Assembly (NCBI RefSeq): GCF_000091305.1
Contig: NC_013929.1
Span: 9,858,001 to 9,922,000 of the forward strand
Length of the DNA: 64,000 bases
Reading direction: 5' to 3'
Origin: Streptomyces scabiei 87.22
GTDB lineage: Bacteria; Actinomycetota; Actinomycetes; Streptomycetales; Streptomycetaceae
Shown piece by piece: positions 17,708 to 25,963 of this stretch. Below the pieces are notes generated by a model. The model saw nothing but the letters and a program-made list of their open reading frames with translations. It was not told where the DNA came from and ran no database searches. A program made the translations under genes and the position numbers. How positions within the stretch are numbered: position 1 is the first letter of the stretch; every line of letters begins with the position of its first letter.

Positions 17708-18394
17708 TCAGGCCGGTCGGCCCTGTCGTTCTCCCGTGCGCACCAGACCGGTCTCGTAGGCGATGACGACCAGCTGCGCCCGGTCGCGGGCACCGAGCTT
17801 CGTCATGGCCCGGTTGGCGTGGGTCTTGACCGTGACCGGGGTGACGAAGAGGCGTTCGGCGATCTCGTCGTTGGACAGGCCGGATCCCACCAGCGTCAGC
17901 ACCTCCCGCTCCCGCGGAGTCAGCGTCGCCAGCCTCCGGGGGTCGACCAGGTCGCCGGGAGAGGGAGCGGCCAGGACACGGGCGATGAGACCCTTGGTGG
18001 CGGCCGGGGACAGCAACGCCTCGCCGGCCGCCACGAGCCGGACGGCGTCGAGCAGGTGCGCCGGTTCGACCCCCTTGCCCAGGAAACCGCTCGCGCCGGC
18101 CCGGAGGGCCTCGACGACGAGTTCGTCCTCCTCGAACGTGGTCAGCACGAGGACCTTGACCCCGGCCAGGTCCTCGTCCTGACCGATCAGCCGGGTGGCC
18201 TCGATACCGTCGACCTCGGGCATGCGGATGTCCATCACCACGACCTCGGCACGCTCCGAGCGGGCCAGCAGTACGGCCTCCCGCCCGTTGGCGGCCTCCC
18301 CGACGACCTCCATGTCGGGCTGTGCGTCGATGAGAAGGCGGAACGTGCCCCGGAGCAGGGCCTGGTCGTCGGCGAGCAGGACGCGCACGGTCAT
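17708..18394 (-). CDS. NarL/FixJ-family response regulator (second system)
   Basis: A 228-residue response regulator. The receiver domain shows LLADDQALL, phosphoacceptor Asp in VVVMDIRMPEVDG and the switch residues in VLVLTTFEEDE; the output domain is LuxR-type (LTPREREVLTLVGSGLSNDE, ending YETGLVRTGE). It lies 22 bases downstream of its kinase and is in the same direction as the MMPL exporter, whose expression it may control. It differs clearly from the other two NarL regulators of this window, so it is not a recent duplicate. Confidence 0.93.
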   Translation of the reverse strand: MTVRVLLADDQALLRGTFRLLIDAQPDMEVVGEAANGREAVLLARSERAEVVVMDIRMPEVDGIEATRLIGQDEDLAGVKVLVLTTFEEDELVVEALRAGASGFLGKGVEPAHLLDAVRLVAAGEALLSPAATKGLIARVLAAPSPGDLVDPRRLATLTPREREVLTLVGSGLSNDEIAERLFVTPVTVKTHANRAMTKLGARDRAQLVVIAYETGLVRTGERQGRPA

Positions 18395-18416
18395 GGACGG
18401 TCTTCTCTCACGGGTG

Positions 18417-19595
18417 TCAGACGGTGGTGGGGAGCGAGAGCGGCAGGTCGGCGACCACTTGGAAGCCCCCTTCCGGGCGCGGCCCGGCCGTCACGGTACC
18501 GCCGATGGCGGTGGCCCGTTCGTGCATGCCCATGAGTCCATGGCCGGTTCCCGGCCCCTTCGGCGCGCCAGGCGGTCCGTCGTCGGTGACGGTGACCCGG
18601 AGCGCGTGGACCCCGTAGTCCAGAACCACCGTGGTCCGGGTCGCCGAGGCGTGCTTGTGGGTGTTGGTGAGTGCTTCCTGGACGATCCGGTAGGCGGTCA
18701 GTTCGGTCGCGGACGCCAGAGGCGACGGATCGCCGGTACGGGTCACCCGCACGGACAGTCCGCTCGCCCGGAACCCGCTCGCGAGGGCTTCGAGATCGGC
18801 CAGGCGGGGAAGGGGGGCGCGCGAGTCCGGCGCGTCGTCGTACTGCCGCAACAAACCGACGGTGGCCCGCAGTTCGTCCAGCGCGGCACGGCTGTTGTCC
18901 TTGATGTGGGCCAGTGCCTCGTAGGCCTGCTCCGGGTTGGCGCGCATGAGGTGGTGGGCCACGCCCGCCTGGGCGTTGACCAGGGTGATGTGGTGGGCGA
19001 CCACGTCGTGCAGGTCCCGCGCGATGCGTACACGCTCCTCGGTCACCCGGCGGCGGGCCTCCGCCTCGCGCGTGCGCTCGGCGTGTTCCGCGCGCTCCCT
19101 GGCCGCCGCGAGGTTCTGACGGCGGCCGAGGACGGCGCGGCCGATCCCGGTGGCCGCGATCACGGCGTCGAAGCGCAGCAGGCCGGCTCCGCCCACCAGG
19201 GACTCCATGTGCGTGGCCGCGTAGACGCTCGTGACCGCCACGGCCGCGGTGGAGCCGACGATCCATGCGGTGCGCCGACTGCCGTGGAGGGCGAGCGTGT
19301 ACAGGGCGACCAGGGTCGCCGCCGGGGTCGGTGAGATGTGCGAGGCGACGGCCATCAGCGTGAGGTCGCCCGCCAGGGTGAAGAGGGCCACCCCCAGGGG
19401 CCAGCGGCTGCGGAAGGCCAGCGGCACGCACGACAGTGCCGTCCACACCACCTCGTCCCAGCGGGGCTCGTGCCAGCCGGAGTCCCCGACGGCGGTCGCC
19501 GCGGTGGCGATCAGGATCAGGGGAACCGCGGGCAGCACGTCCTTGATCCGGTCATGGCCGGCCAGCCACTGTCGCCACACCATGGGCAGTTCCAT
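18417..19595 (-). CDS. sensor histidine kinase (second system)
   Basis: A 392-residue HisKA_3 kinase with about five N-terminal membrane helices (to about residue 165), a short coiled region rich in Arg and Glu (ARERAEHAERTREAEARRR), the phosphoacceptor motif RIARDLHDVVAHHITLVNAQ, N-box IVQEALTNTHKHA and G-box GHGLMGMHERATAIGG. The gene lies 90 bases after the MMPL exporter and 22 bases before its response regulator. The order exporter-kinase-regulator suggests that it senses a compound the exporter removes, or lipid damage. Confidence 0.93.
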   Translation of the reverse strand: MELPMVWRQWLAGHDRIKDVLPAVPLILIATAATAVGDSGWHEPRWDEVVWTALSCVPLAFRSRWPLGVALFTLAGDLTLMAVASHISPTPAATLVALYTLALHGSRRTAWIVGSTAAVAVTSVYAATHMESLVGGAGLLRFDAVIAATGIGRAVLGRRQNLAAARERAEHAERTREAEARRRVTEERVRIARDLHDVVAHHITLVNAQAGVAHHLMRANPEQAYEALAHIKDNSRAALDELRATVGLLRQYDDAPDSRAPLPRLADLEALASGFRASGLSVRVTRTGDPSPLASATELTAYRIVQEALTNTHKHASATRTTVVLDYGVHALRVTVTDDGPPGAPKGPGTGHGLMGMHERATAIGGTVTAGPRPEGGFQVVADLPLSLPTTV

Positions 19596-19685
19596 CCCCT
19601 CACTCTAGGCAGCGCGGGGCCGGCGGAAGCGGGAGGGCCCGTGCTCCGCCGACCCGTGCGCCAGGTCGGTCCGTCGTGTGGTCGG

Positions 19686-21881
19686 TCAGTTGGCCTGGCC
19701 GGCGGTCTCCCGTTCACGCACCGGGTGCAGCGGAGGGGCCGGCTCGTCGGCGGGGCCTTCGACGGAGATGTTCGGCAGCGCCCTGTCCAGCCGTCGGGGC
19801 AGCCACCAGTTCGCCTTCCCGCACAGGTGCATGAGCGCGGGCACGACGATCATGCGGATCAGCAGGGCGTCCGCCGCGACCGCGACCGCGAGACTGACCC
19901 CGAACTCGGAGATCACCCGCATCCCGCCGAACACGAAGGAACCGAAGACACAGACCATGATGGTGGCGGCCACGGCGATGACCTTGCCGGTCTCCGCCTG
20001 CCCGACCCGGACCGCGCGGGCGCTGTCCCCGGTGTGGGCCCACTCCTCACGCATCCGGCTGACCAGGAAGACCTGGTAGTCCATGGACAGACCGAACATG
20101 ATGCCGACGACCAGGATCGGCACGAACGACTCGATCGGACCGGCGGACCCGAGTCCCAGGAGCCCGGCGCCGTAGCCGTACTGGAAGACGACCACGATCG
20201 CGCCGAAGGCCACGCCGATGCTGAGGATGTTCAGCAGCGCGCCGACCGCCGGGACGAGCAGGCTGCGGAAGGCGACCGCCAGCAGCAGGAAGCCGAGCGC
20301 GGCGATCACCAGGACGAAGAGGGGGAGCTTGCCCATCAGCACCGAGGCGAAGTCGTCGTTGCTCGCCGTGACACCGCCGACGTAGACCGTCATCGACGTG
20401 CCCCGCTCGGCGCGCGGGATCACGTCGTCACGCAGGTGGTGGATCAGGTCGGACGTCGCCGCGGACTGCGGGGAGGTCGTCGGGACCACGGAGACCACAC
20501 CGACGCTCTGTCCGTCCTTCATGGGCGCGGCGGCGACACCGGCCACGCCGTCGGCCTCGCCGAGCGCGGTGACCAGCCGTGCCGCGGCGGCCTTGTCGGT
20601 GGGGGCGGGGGCCTGGACGGCCAGTACGAGCGGTCCGTTGAAACCGGGCCCGAAACCGTCCGCGATCATGTCGTAGGCCTGGCGGTTCGTCGAGGCCGTG
20701 GGGAGGTTGCCGTCGTCGGACGCGCCCAGCCGCAGGGAGAGGGCCGGGAACGCGAGCGCCGTCAGTACGGCCAGGGCGACGAGACCCAGCGCCCGCGGGC
20801 GGGCCTGGACGCGCTCGGCCCACCGGCCCCACACCCCGGCCCGTCCCGCGGAACGGGTCCGCGTCCGTCCGGCTGCCGTGCCGCGCTCCCTGCGGCTCAG
20901 GACCCGCGGACCGATCAGGCCGAGCATGGCCGGCAGCAGGGTGAGGGCGGCCAGGACGGTCAGGACCACGGTGACGGCCGCGCCGATCGCCATGCCGTTG
21001 ATGATGCCGACGTTCAGGGTGAGCATGCCGAGCAGCGCGACGACGACGGTGAGCCCGGCGAACACCACGGCACGGCCTGAGGTGTTGAGGGACTTGGCCA
21101 CCGAGTCGGCCACGCTCATGCCGGACATCAGGTTGCCCCGGTGCCGGTTGACGATGAAGAGGGCGTAGTCGATGCCCACCCCCAGGCCGATCAGCGAGCC
21201 GAGCGTCAGCGTGGTGTCGGAGAGGGTGATGACATGGCTGAGCAGGATGACCGTGACCGCCGACGTACCCACGCCGACGACGGCCGTGATGATCGGCAGT
21301 GCCGCCACCCACACCGCCCGGAAGACGAACAGCAGGACGATGAAGGCCAGGATGATCCCCATCGCGTCGGCGACGGCGTTCGGCTCCGGGTTGACGGTGA
21401 ACGCCTGCCCGTTGAGGGCGATGTGCAGGCTGTCCGTGCCCGCTTCGGTGGCCAGGTCCTTCACGTGGTCGATCCGGGCGTCCGGGACGTCCTCGTCGAA
21501 GGCGACCGTGGCGTAGGCCGTCCTGCCGTCCTCGCTGATCTGCCCCTTGCCCGCGGATGTGTACGGGCTGGTCACCGCGGCGACGCCCGGCGCGTCGGCG
21601 ATGTCCTTCAGTGCGGAGGTCATCGTCCGCTCGGCCGCAGGCTCGGTGACCTTGCCGCCGTTCAGCTGCCAGACCACCCTGCCGCTCTTGCCCGCCGCGC
21701 TGTCGGACGCCTTCTGCAGCAGGGCCGTGGCCCGGGCCGAGTCGGTGTCCTGCGAGATCGGGCTGTTGCCGAAGGCGCTGCCGGCCGCACCGACGCCGGC
21801 GCCCAGGACGAGCAACAGCCCGACCCAGACCAGGACGACGGCGAGCCGGTGCCTATGGCACCAGCGGGCGAGAGAGGACAT
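19686..21881 (-). CDS. MMPL-family RND transporter
   Basis: A 731-residue MMPL protein with the usual 12 helices in two halves. After helix 1 (near residues 12-33) comes a large extracytoplasmic loop, then a five-helix block with LIGLGVGIDYALFIVNRHR, a second loop, and a second block with ILVVGIMFGLSMDYQVFLVSRMREE. The two GxxxDY segments (GVGIDY, GLSMDY) carry the proton-relay Asp-Tyr pairs of this family. It exports lipids or hydrophobic metabolites by proton antiport. Start ATG 21881 follows GGAAAGG; the frame is open further upstream without support. It is the first gene of the minus-strand block with a two-component system. Confidence 0.93.
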   Translation of the reverse strand: MSSLARWCHRHRLAVVLVWVGLLLVLGAGVGAAGSAFGNSPISQDTDSARATALLQKASDSAAGKSGRVVWQLNGGKVTEPAAERTMTSALKDIADAPGVAAVTSPYTSAGKGQISEDGRTAYATVAFDEDVPDARIDHVKDLATEAGTDSLHIALNGQAFTVNPEPNAVADAMGIILAFIVLLFVFRAVWVAALPIITAVVGVGTSAVTVILLSHVITLSDTTLTLGSLIGLGVGIDYALFIVNRHRGNLMSGMSVADSVAKSLNTSGRAVVFAGLTVVVALLGMLTLNVGIINGMAIGAAVTVVLTVLAALTLLPAMLGLIGPRVLSRRERGTAAGRTRTRSAGRAGVWGRWAERVQARPRALGLVALAVLTALAFPALSLRLGASDDGNLPTASTNRQAYDMIADGFGPGFNGPLVLAVQAPAPTDKAAAARLVTALGEADGVAGVAAAPMKDGQSVGVVSVVPTTSPQSAATSDLIHHLRDDVIPRAERGTSMTVYVGGVTASNDDFASVLMGKLPLFVLVIAALGFLLLAVAFRSLLVPAVGALLNILSIGVAFGAIVVVFQYGYGAGLLGLGSAGPIESFVPILVVGIMFGLSMDYQVFLVSRMREEWAHTGDSARAVRVGQAETGKVIAVAATIMVCVFGSFVFGGMRVISEFGVSLAVAVAADALLIRMIVVPALMHLCGKANWWLPRRLDRALPNISVEGPADEPAPPLHPVRERETAGQAN

Positions 21882-22154
21882 GGACGTGCCTTTCCAGGGG
21901 ACTGCGGGGTGATCGGGCCGACGATCACGGCCCACTCTCACGCTCGCAGTTCCCGGGCCTCACGTCGTTGGCCGTCCGCAGACACTTCCGCGTACTGCGA
22001 ACGCAGCAGGCGTCTGTGGCCGGTGACGGTGCGCACGCTGCGGATGCCGCGCCGAGGCCGCGTCGGTGGGCCGCGAGGGCAGGACGGACCCGGCCGAGTC
22101 GCCGCAGCCGAACCGGCTCCGGCAACCCCTGGAGTCGGCGCCCGGACGCGTCGG

Positions 22155-22688
22155 TCAGCCGGTCGTCCTCACGGGTGCGCTGCCGCGCCCGTGGTCGCGG
22201 GAGCCCAGCTCGGCGTCGAGCGTCTCCTGGGCCACGCGCATGGCCTCGGCGTGGACCGGGTCCTGCAGCCTCCGCCACATCTCGGCCTCGGGTACGTCCT
22301 CCACGCGGCTGACCACCCACCAGATGTTGCCGAACGGGTCCTTGATACGCCCCCCGCGCTGTCCGAAGGCGTCGTCGGCCAGGGCGGTGACGATCTGCGC
22401 GCCGACGGTGAGGGCGCGGGAGAACGCACGGTCCGCGTCGGCGACGTACACACGGAGCAGGCTCGGCAGGGCGGGCCAGTCCGCGTGCCGGTCGAAGGCC
22501 AGCACGACGGTGTCGCCGACGCGAATCTCACCGTGCCCGATCGAGCCGTCCTCGGTCGACACCCGCCGGAGTTCCTCGCCTTCGAACACCTGGGTGACGA
22601 AGTCGAGGAAGGCTCCCGTGTCGTCGGTGACGACCCAGGGGGCGACGGTGGTGTAACCCTCCGGTGCGGCGCTGGTCTGCTCGGGCAT
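22155..22688 (-). CDS. PhnB-like VOC-family protein
   Basis: A 177-residue VOC protein of the PhnB or 'uncharacterised glyoxalase' type: YTTVAPWVVTDDTGAFLDFV opens the first module, DRHADWPALPSLLRVYV the second, and DPFGNIWWVVSRVEDV the conserved end, followed by a charged helical tail of about 45 residues. Family members bind metals or small substrates, or confer resistance; no specific substrate can be read here. ATG 22688 follows GAAGGG. It is divergent from a hydrolase gene across a 109-base gap that holds an imperfect palindrome. The 273 bases between its stop and the MMPL start hold no gene I can support. Confidence 0.88.
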   Translation of the reverse strand: MPEQTSAAPEGYTTVAPWVVTDDTGAFLDFVTQVFEGEELRRVSTEDGSIGHGEIRVGDTVVLAFDRHADWPALPSLLRVYVADADRAFSRALTVGAQIVTALADDAFGQRGGRIKDPFGNIWWVVSRVEDVPEAEMWRRLQDPVHAEAMRVAQETLDAELGSRDHGRGSAPVRTTG

Positions 22689-22735
22689 CGCGGTCCCTTC
22701 GAGGATGTCGGCTGTCAGGACCGACGTTAGGCGCG

Positions 22736-22760
22736 AAGTAGGCCGAATATTGTCCTACTT
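22736..22760. promoter_or_regulatory. imperfect 25-bp palindrome between divergent genes
   Basis: The arms AAGTAGG and CCTACTT are perfect complements; inside them, two of five further pairs also match around an AT-rich centre (GAATATT). It sits midway between the starts at 22688 (minus) and 22798 (plus), the expected place for a repressor or activator site acting on both. No regulator gene adjoins. Confidence 0.5.
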
Positions 22761-22797
22761 GCCGCGCTCGCCGGTGCCGGGCGGCCACAATGCTCAT

Positions 22798-23700
22798 GTG
22801 GCTGAACGTGTGCGAGTCCGGGCGAGGGACGACGACGAGGAGTGGCGGGCCTTGCGCTTCATCTCCGAGGAGTCGTCCGACGGCGTCTTCGAACAGGTCT
22901 TCCTCCTCGGCGACCTTCCCGGCGTGCTGTGGACTCCCCAGGGTGCCGTCGGGACGCGCCCCCTGATCGCCCTGGGGCATGGCGGCGGCCAGCACAAGAA
23001 GGTCCCTGACCTCGTGGACCGTGCTCGCCGTTTCGTGGCCGAGTGCGGCTTTGCCGTGGTGGCGGTCGACGCGCCCAGCCACGGTGACCGCCCGGATCAT
23101 GAGGAGTTCACCCGGATCGCGACGGAGTACGAGGCCCGGCTCGGCACCGGTGAGGAACTGGCCCCGCTCATCGCGGCTTTCCAGGCGCTCGTCGTCCGCC
23201 GGATCGTGCCGGAGTGGCGGGCGGTCCTCGACGCGGTCCAGAAGCTCGGTCATGTCGGTACCGGGCCCGTCGGCTACTGGGGTCTGTCGCTGGGCTGCGT
23301 GATCGGCGTCCCGCTCATCGCCGCCGAGCCGCGGGTGCGGGCGGCGGTGCTGGGGCTGGGCGGTGCCGAGGTCTCGGCCGAGGCCGCCGCGCGGGTGACC
23401 GTTCCGGTGGAGTTCCTCATGCAGTGGGACGACGAACGAGTGCCGCGGCCCCAGGGCCTGGCCCTGTTCGACGCCTTCGCCTCCACCGAGAAGACACTGC
23501 ACGCCAACCCCGGCAAGCACGGTGAGGTGCCGGCTTTCGAGCGAGACAGCACGCTGCGGTTCTTCGCCCGGCACCTTGGCCGACACGGCAGTTCAGGGGC
23601 CGCCGTGACCGTGCCGGGGCGAACGGTGTCCGGTGCGGCGCTCTCTACCGCGCGGCGGCACCCGACCCCCACCACGGGACCCGATCGCCGACGTCGTTGA
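22798..23700 (+). CDS. alpha/beta hydrolase
   Basis: A 300-residue hydrolase with the fold's signature elements: oxyanion segment LIALGHGGGQHKK, the strand and loop FAVVAVDAPSHGDRP, the nucleophile elbow GYWGLSLGCVIG (Ser in GLSLG), an Asp-containing segment MQWDDERV and a late His in NPGKHGEVP. The lid region (about 110-150) is helical. The last 18 residues overlap the 3' end of the convergent protease gene. The GTG start at 22798 is favoured because the family homology begins about there, but no strong ribosome site is seen; the frame is open back to 22705. Substrate unknown. Confidence 0.82.
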   Translation: MAERVRVRARDDDEEWRALRFISEESSDGVFEQVFLLGDLPGVLWTPQGAVGTRPLIALGHGGGQHKKVPDLVDRARRFVAECGFAVVAVDAPSHGDRPDHEEFTRIATEYEARLGTGEELAPLIAAFQALVVRRIVPEWRAVLDAVQKLGHVGTGPVGYWGLSLGCVIGVPLIAAEPRVRAAVLGLGGAEVSAEAAARVTVPVEFLMQWDDERVPRPQGLALFDAFASTEKTLHANPGKHGEVPAFERDSTLRFFARHLGRHGSSGAAVTVPGRTVSGAALSTARRHPTPTTGPDRRRR

Positions 23701-24196
23701 CGGCGAAGAAATCCTTGACGGCGGCGGTCTCCGCGGCATCCGGCTGGTCGTTGGCGCACTCCGAGCCCGCCCAGGCCCCGGACATCACCTTCGAGCACGG
23801 GCTGCCGGGGCCGATGTCGGGAAGCGAGAGGATGTGTCCCAGCTCGTGGACGACGATGCGCGAGGGCTTGTACAGCTGGGCGTCCCCGACCTCCAGGTAC
23901 ACCCAACCCCGGCCCGCTCCCTTGATGTTGACGTGGGACTGGACGCCCTTGGCCGTCTTGTACTCCATCACCCGTAGTGCCGCCGGGGTGTCCTGCTCGA
24001 CGAACCTGATGGTCGGGACGGCCTTGTTCCAGATGGCGATGGCCTCGCGGGACGCCTCCGTGTAGGAGCCGGCCAGCAGGAGGTCGACGGGGATGACCTC
24101 CGGTACCGGATCGGCGGCGCCGGCCGGTGTGACACCGCCCAGCAGGGCGCCGCACGCCAGGGCCGCTGTCGACAAGAACTTCCATGTTCGGGCCAC
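23645..24196 (-). CDS. snapalysin-like secreted zinc protease (M7)
   Basis: A 183-residue secreted protease. The signal peptide (RTWKFLSTAALACGALLGGV, cleavage near AGA-A) is followed by the mature small metalloprotease with HELGHILSLPD at residues 117-127: HExxHxxxxxD is the zinc motif of snapalysins, in which Asp replaces the usual third His. The SKVMSG Met-turn and two cysteines follow. Length matches the family. Start GTG 24196 is set by a GGAGG seven bases upstream. In Streptomyces, snapalysin genes are often beside a LysR activator, which is absent here. Its end overlaps the convergent hydrolase gene by 56 bases. Confidence 0.92.
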   Translation of the reverse strand: MARTWKFLSTAALACGALLGGVTPAGAADPVPEVIPVDLLLAGSYTEASREAIAIWNKAVPTIRFVEQDTPAALRVMEYKTAKGVQSHVNIKGAGRGWVYLEVGDAQLYKPSRIVVHELGHILSLPDIGPGSPCSKVMSGAWAGSECANDQPDAAETAAVKDFFAVNDVGDRVPWWGSGAAAR

Positions 24197-24633
24197 GGAT
24201 GTGCCTCCATTCTGTTGTGGAACGAGGCTAGGGACACCCCATGAGGCTCTCAACGCACCTTTGCGCCTGTTCGAAGGGTGGCCGAGACATGCGCGCGAGG
24301 GCGTCCGCAGGTCCGGCCGCCGGGGCCACTCAAGGTGCTACTCCCAGACGTACCAACGGCAGTGGTACATCCCCGCGTCGTCCCAAAACCGCTCGCTCGT
24401 TGGATCACGGCCCGTGCCCCACAGTGGAGCTGAACCGCACCGACGGCCCGGTGAGGCGGCTGCCGACTCCCCATCGGCCGCCGCACTCCGCCCGGGCCGA
24501 CGGGCGGCCTCGCCCGCCGCGGCCCGAACCGTGTCCCGAGGCCGGCCCGACCGGCACCGCGGCAGCCACGACGCCTCCTGGCAGGACTGCCTCACACCGG
24601 CAGTCGCCACGCCCCCCACCAAGGAGATCGCTC
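24197..24633. other. 437-base gap with an inverted repeat and an aromatic-rich micro-ORF
   Basis: No ordinary gene is evident. The one structured element is the inverted repeat GTACCA-7 bases-TGGTAC at 24350-24368. On the minus strand ATG 24370 opens a ten-codon frame, MYHCRWYVWE, ending with TAG at 24338, with GCGGGG before it. The remainder is GC-rich without coding bias in any frame. It should hold the promoters of the protease (minus) and flavodoxin-like (plus) genes. Confidence 0.35.
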
Positions 24634-25242
24634 TTGTCCCGCCGATTCCTCTTCGTCCTCGGCAGCCACCGCAGCAACGGGAACACCGAGTTGCTCGCGC
24701 GCCGGGCCGCCGCGCGGCTGCCCGCCGACTGCGAGCAGGAGTGGATCTCGCTCGCCGAGCACCCGCTTCCCGACTACGACGACCTGCGGCACACCACGCG
24801 GCCGGAGGAGGGCAGCGATCTCGCGCGGCTCTTCGAGGCCACGTACGCGGCGACGGACATCGTCATCGCCTCACCGGTGTACTGGTTCTCGCTCTCCTCG
24901 CGCACCAAGCGCTACCTCGACCACTGGACGGCCTGGCTGTACGCCCCGGAAGTCGACTTCGGCGCGGCCATGGCCGGGCGCACCCTGTGGGCCGTCACCG
25001 CCTCCGCGGGCGCCTCGAGCAGGGTCGCCGAACCGCTGGTCGGCACCCTCAACAACCTGGCCGCGTACCTGCAGATGAACTTCGGCGGTGTCCTGCACGG
25101 CACCGGCACGGCACCGGGTGACGTCCTGAAGGACGCCGACGCGCTGGCGCACGCAGGGACGTTCTTCGCCCAGCACGCGCCGCCCGCCCGCTTCCCCCAC
25201 AGCTTCGCGCGGCCCGAGCCCGACAGGGGATCCGCCGCCTGA
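24634..25242 (+). CDS. NAD(P)H-dependent FMN reductase / flavodoxin-fold protein
   Basis: A 202-residue flavodoxin-fold protein: FVLGSHRSNGNTELLARRAA is the phosphate-binding start for FMN, IVIASPVYWFSLSSRTKRYLDHW is the second conserved loop of NADPH-dependent FMN reductases, and TLWAVTASAG the third. Start TTG 24634 is supported by AAGGAG at the right distance; the frame is open to 24241 but the upstream part is Pro/Arg-rich and non-conserved. It sits 61 bases before the molybdenum hydroxylase operon and may be co-transcribed with it as a redox partner, which is an inference. Confidence 0.85.
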   Translation: MSRRFLFVLGSHRSNGNTELLARRAAARLPADCEQEWISLAEHPLPDYDDLRHTTRPEEGSDLARLFEATYAATDIVIASPVYWFSLSSRTKRYLDHWTAWLYAPEVDFGAAMAGRTLWAVTASAGASSRVAEPLVGTLNNLAAYLQMNFGGVLHGTGTAPGDVLKDADALAHAGTFFAQHAPPARFPHSFARPEPDRGSAA

Positions 25243-25303
25243 CCGCTCGCGGCACCCCGGGATACCGGCACCCGCCCTCCGCCGACCGAGAGAGTCATCC
25301 GTC

Positions 25304-25957
25304 ATGCCCACCGAACCCCCCGAGCCGACTGTCGCCCCACCCGAGGGGTCTGTCGCCGTCACTTCGCCCGCCCCCTCCCGCCGTACGTTCATGGCGACCA
25401 CCACGGTCGCCGGCGGCGCGGTCGTCGCGGGCGGCCTGACCACCGGGCCGTCCGTGTTCGGGGCGGAGCCCGCGGCGGCCCCGAAGGCGCCGCCCACCAG
25501 CCGCGTGACGGTGACCGTCAACGGCAGGCGCCACACCCTCACGGTCGACAACCGGACCTCGCTGCTGGATCTGCTGCGCGAACGCCTCGGCCTGACCGGT
25601 TCCAAGAAGGGCTGCGACGCGGGTGCCTGCGGCGCGTGCACGGTCCTGGTCGACGGCCGCCGCGTCAACGGCTGCCTGACCCTCGCCGTCCGGCTCGACG
25701 GTGCCGAGGTCACCACCATCGAGGGCCTGGCGAAGGGGGAGCGACTGCACCCGCTGCAGCAGGCGTTCATCGACCAGGACGCCTTCCAGTGCGGCTACTG
25801 CACCCCGGGCCAGATCATGTCCGGCGTCGGCTGCATCGCGGAGGGGCACGCCGACTCGCCGGAGGAGATCCGGGAGTTCATGAGCGGGAACATCTGCCGC
25901 TGCGGCTGCTACGTGAAGATCGTGCGGGCCATCGGACAGACCGCCGACCGGAAGTGA
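25304..25957 (+). CDS. aldehyde oxidoreductase, Tat-linked [2Fe-2S] subunit (PaoA-like)
   Basis: A 217-residue iron-sulfur subunit of a xanthine-oxidase-family enzyme. A Tat motif SRRTFMATT and an apolar stretch precede the plant-ferredoxin-type cluster (GCDAGACGACTVLV plus a later Cys in NGCLTLAV) and the second, helical cluster domain (QCGYCTPGQIMS and NICRCGCYVK). Architecture and length match E. coli PaoA/YagT, the periplasmic aldehyde dehydrogenase subunit that carries the Tat signal for the whole complex. First gene of a three-gene operon; the next begins six bases after its stop. Confidence 0.92.
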   Translation: MPTEPPEPTVAPPEGSVAVTSPAPSRRTFMATTTVAGGAVVAGGLTTGPSVFGAEPAAAPKAPPTSRVTVTVNGRRHTLTVDNRTSLLDLLRERLGLTGSKKGCDAGACGACTVLVDGRRVNGCLTLAVRLDGAEVTTIEGLAKGERLHPLQQAFIDQDAFQCGYCTPGQIMSGVGCIAEGHADSPEEIREFMSGNICRCGCYVKIVRAIGQTADRK

Positions 25958-25963
25958 GGACCG

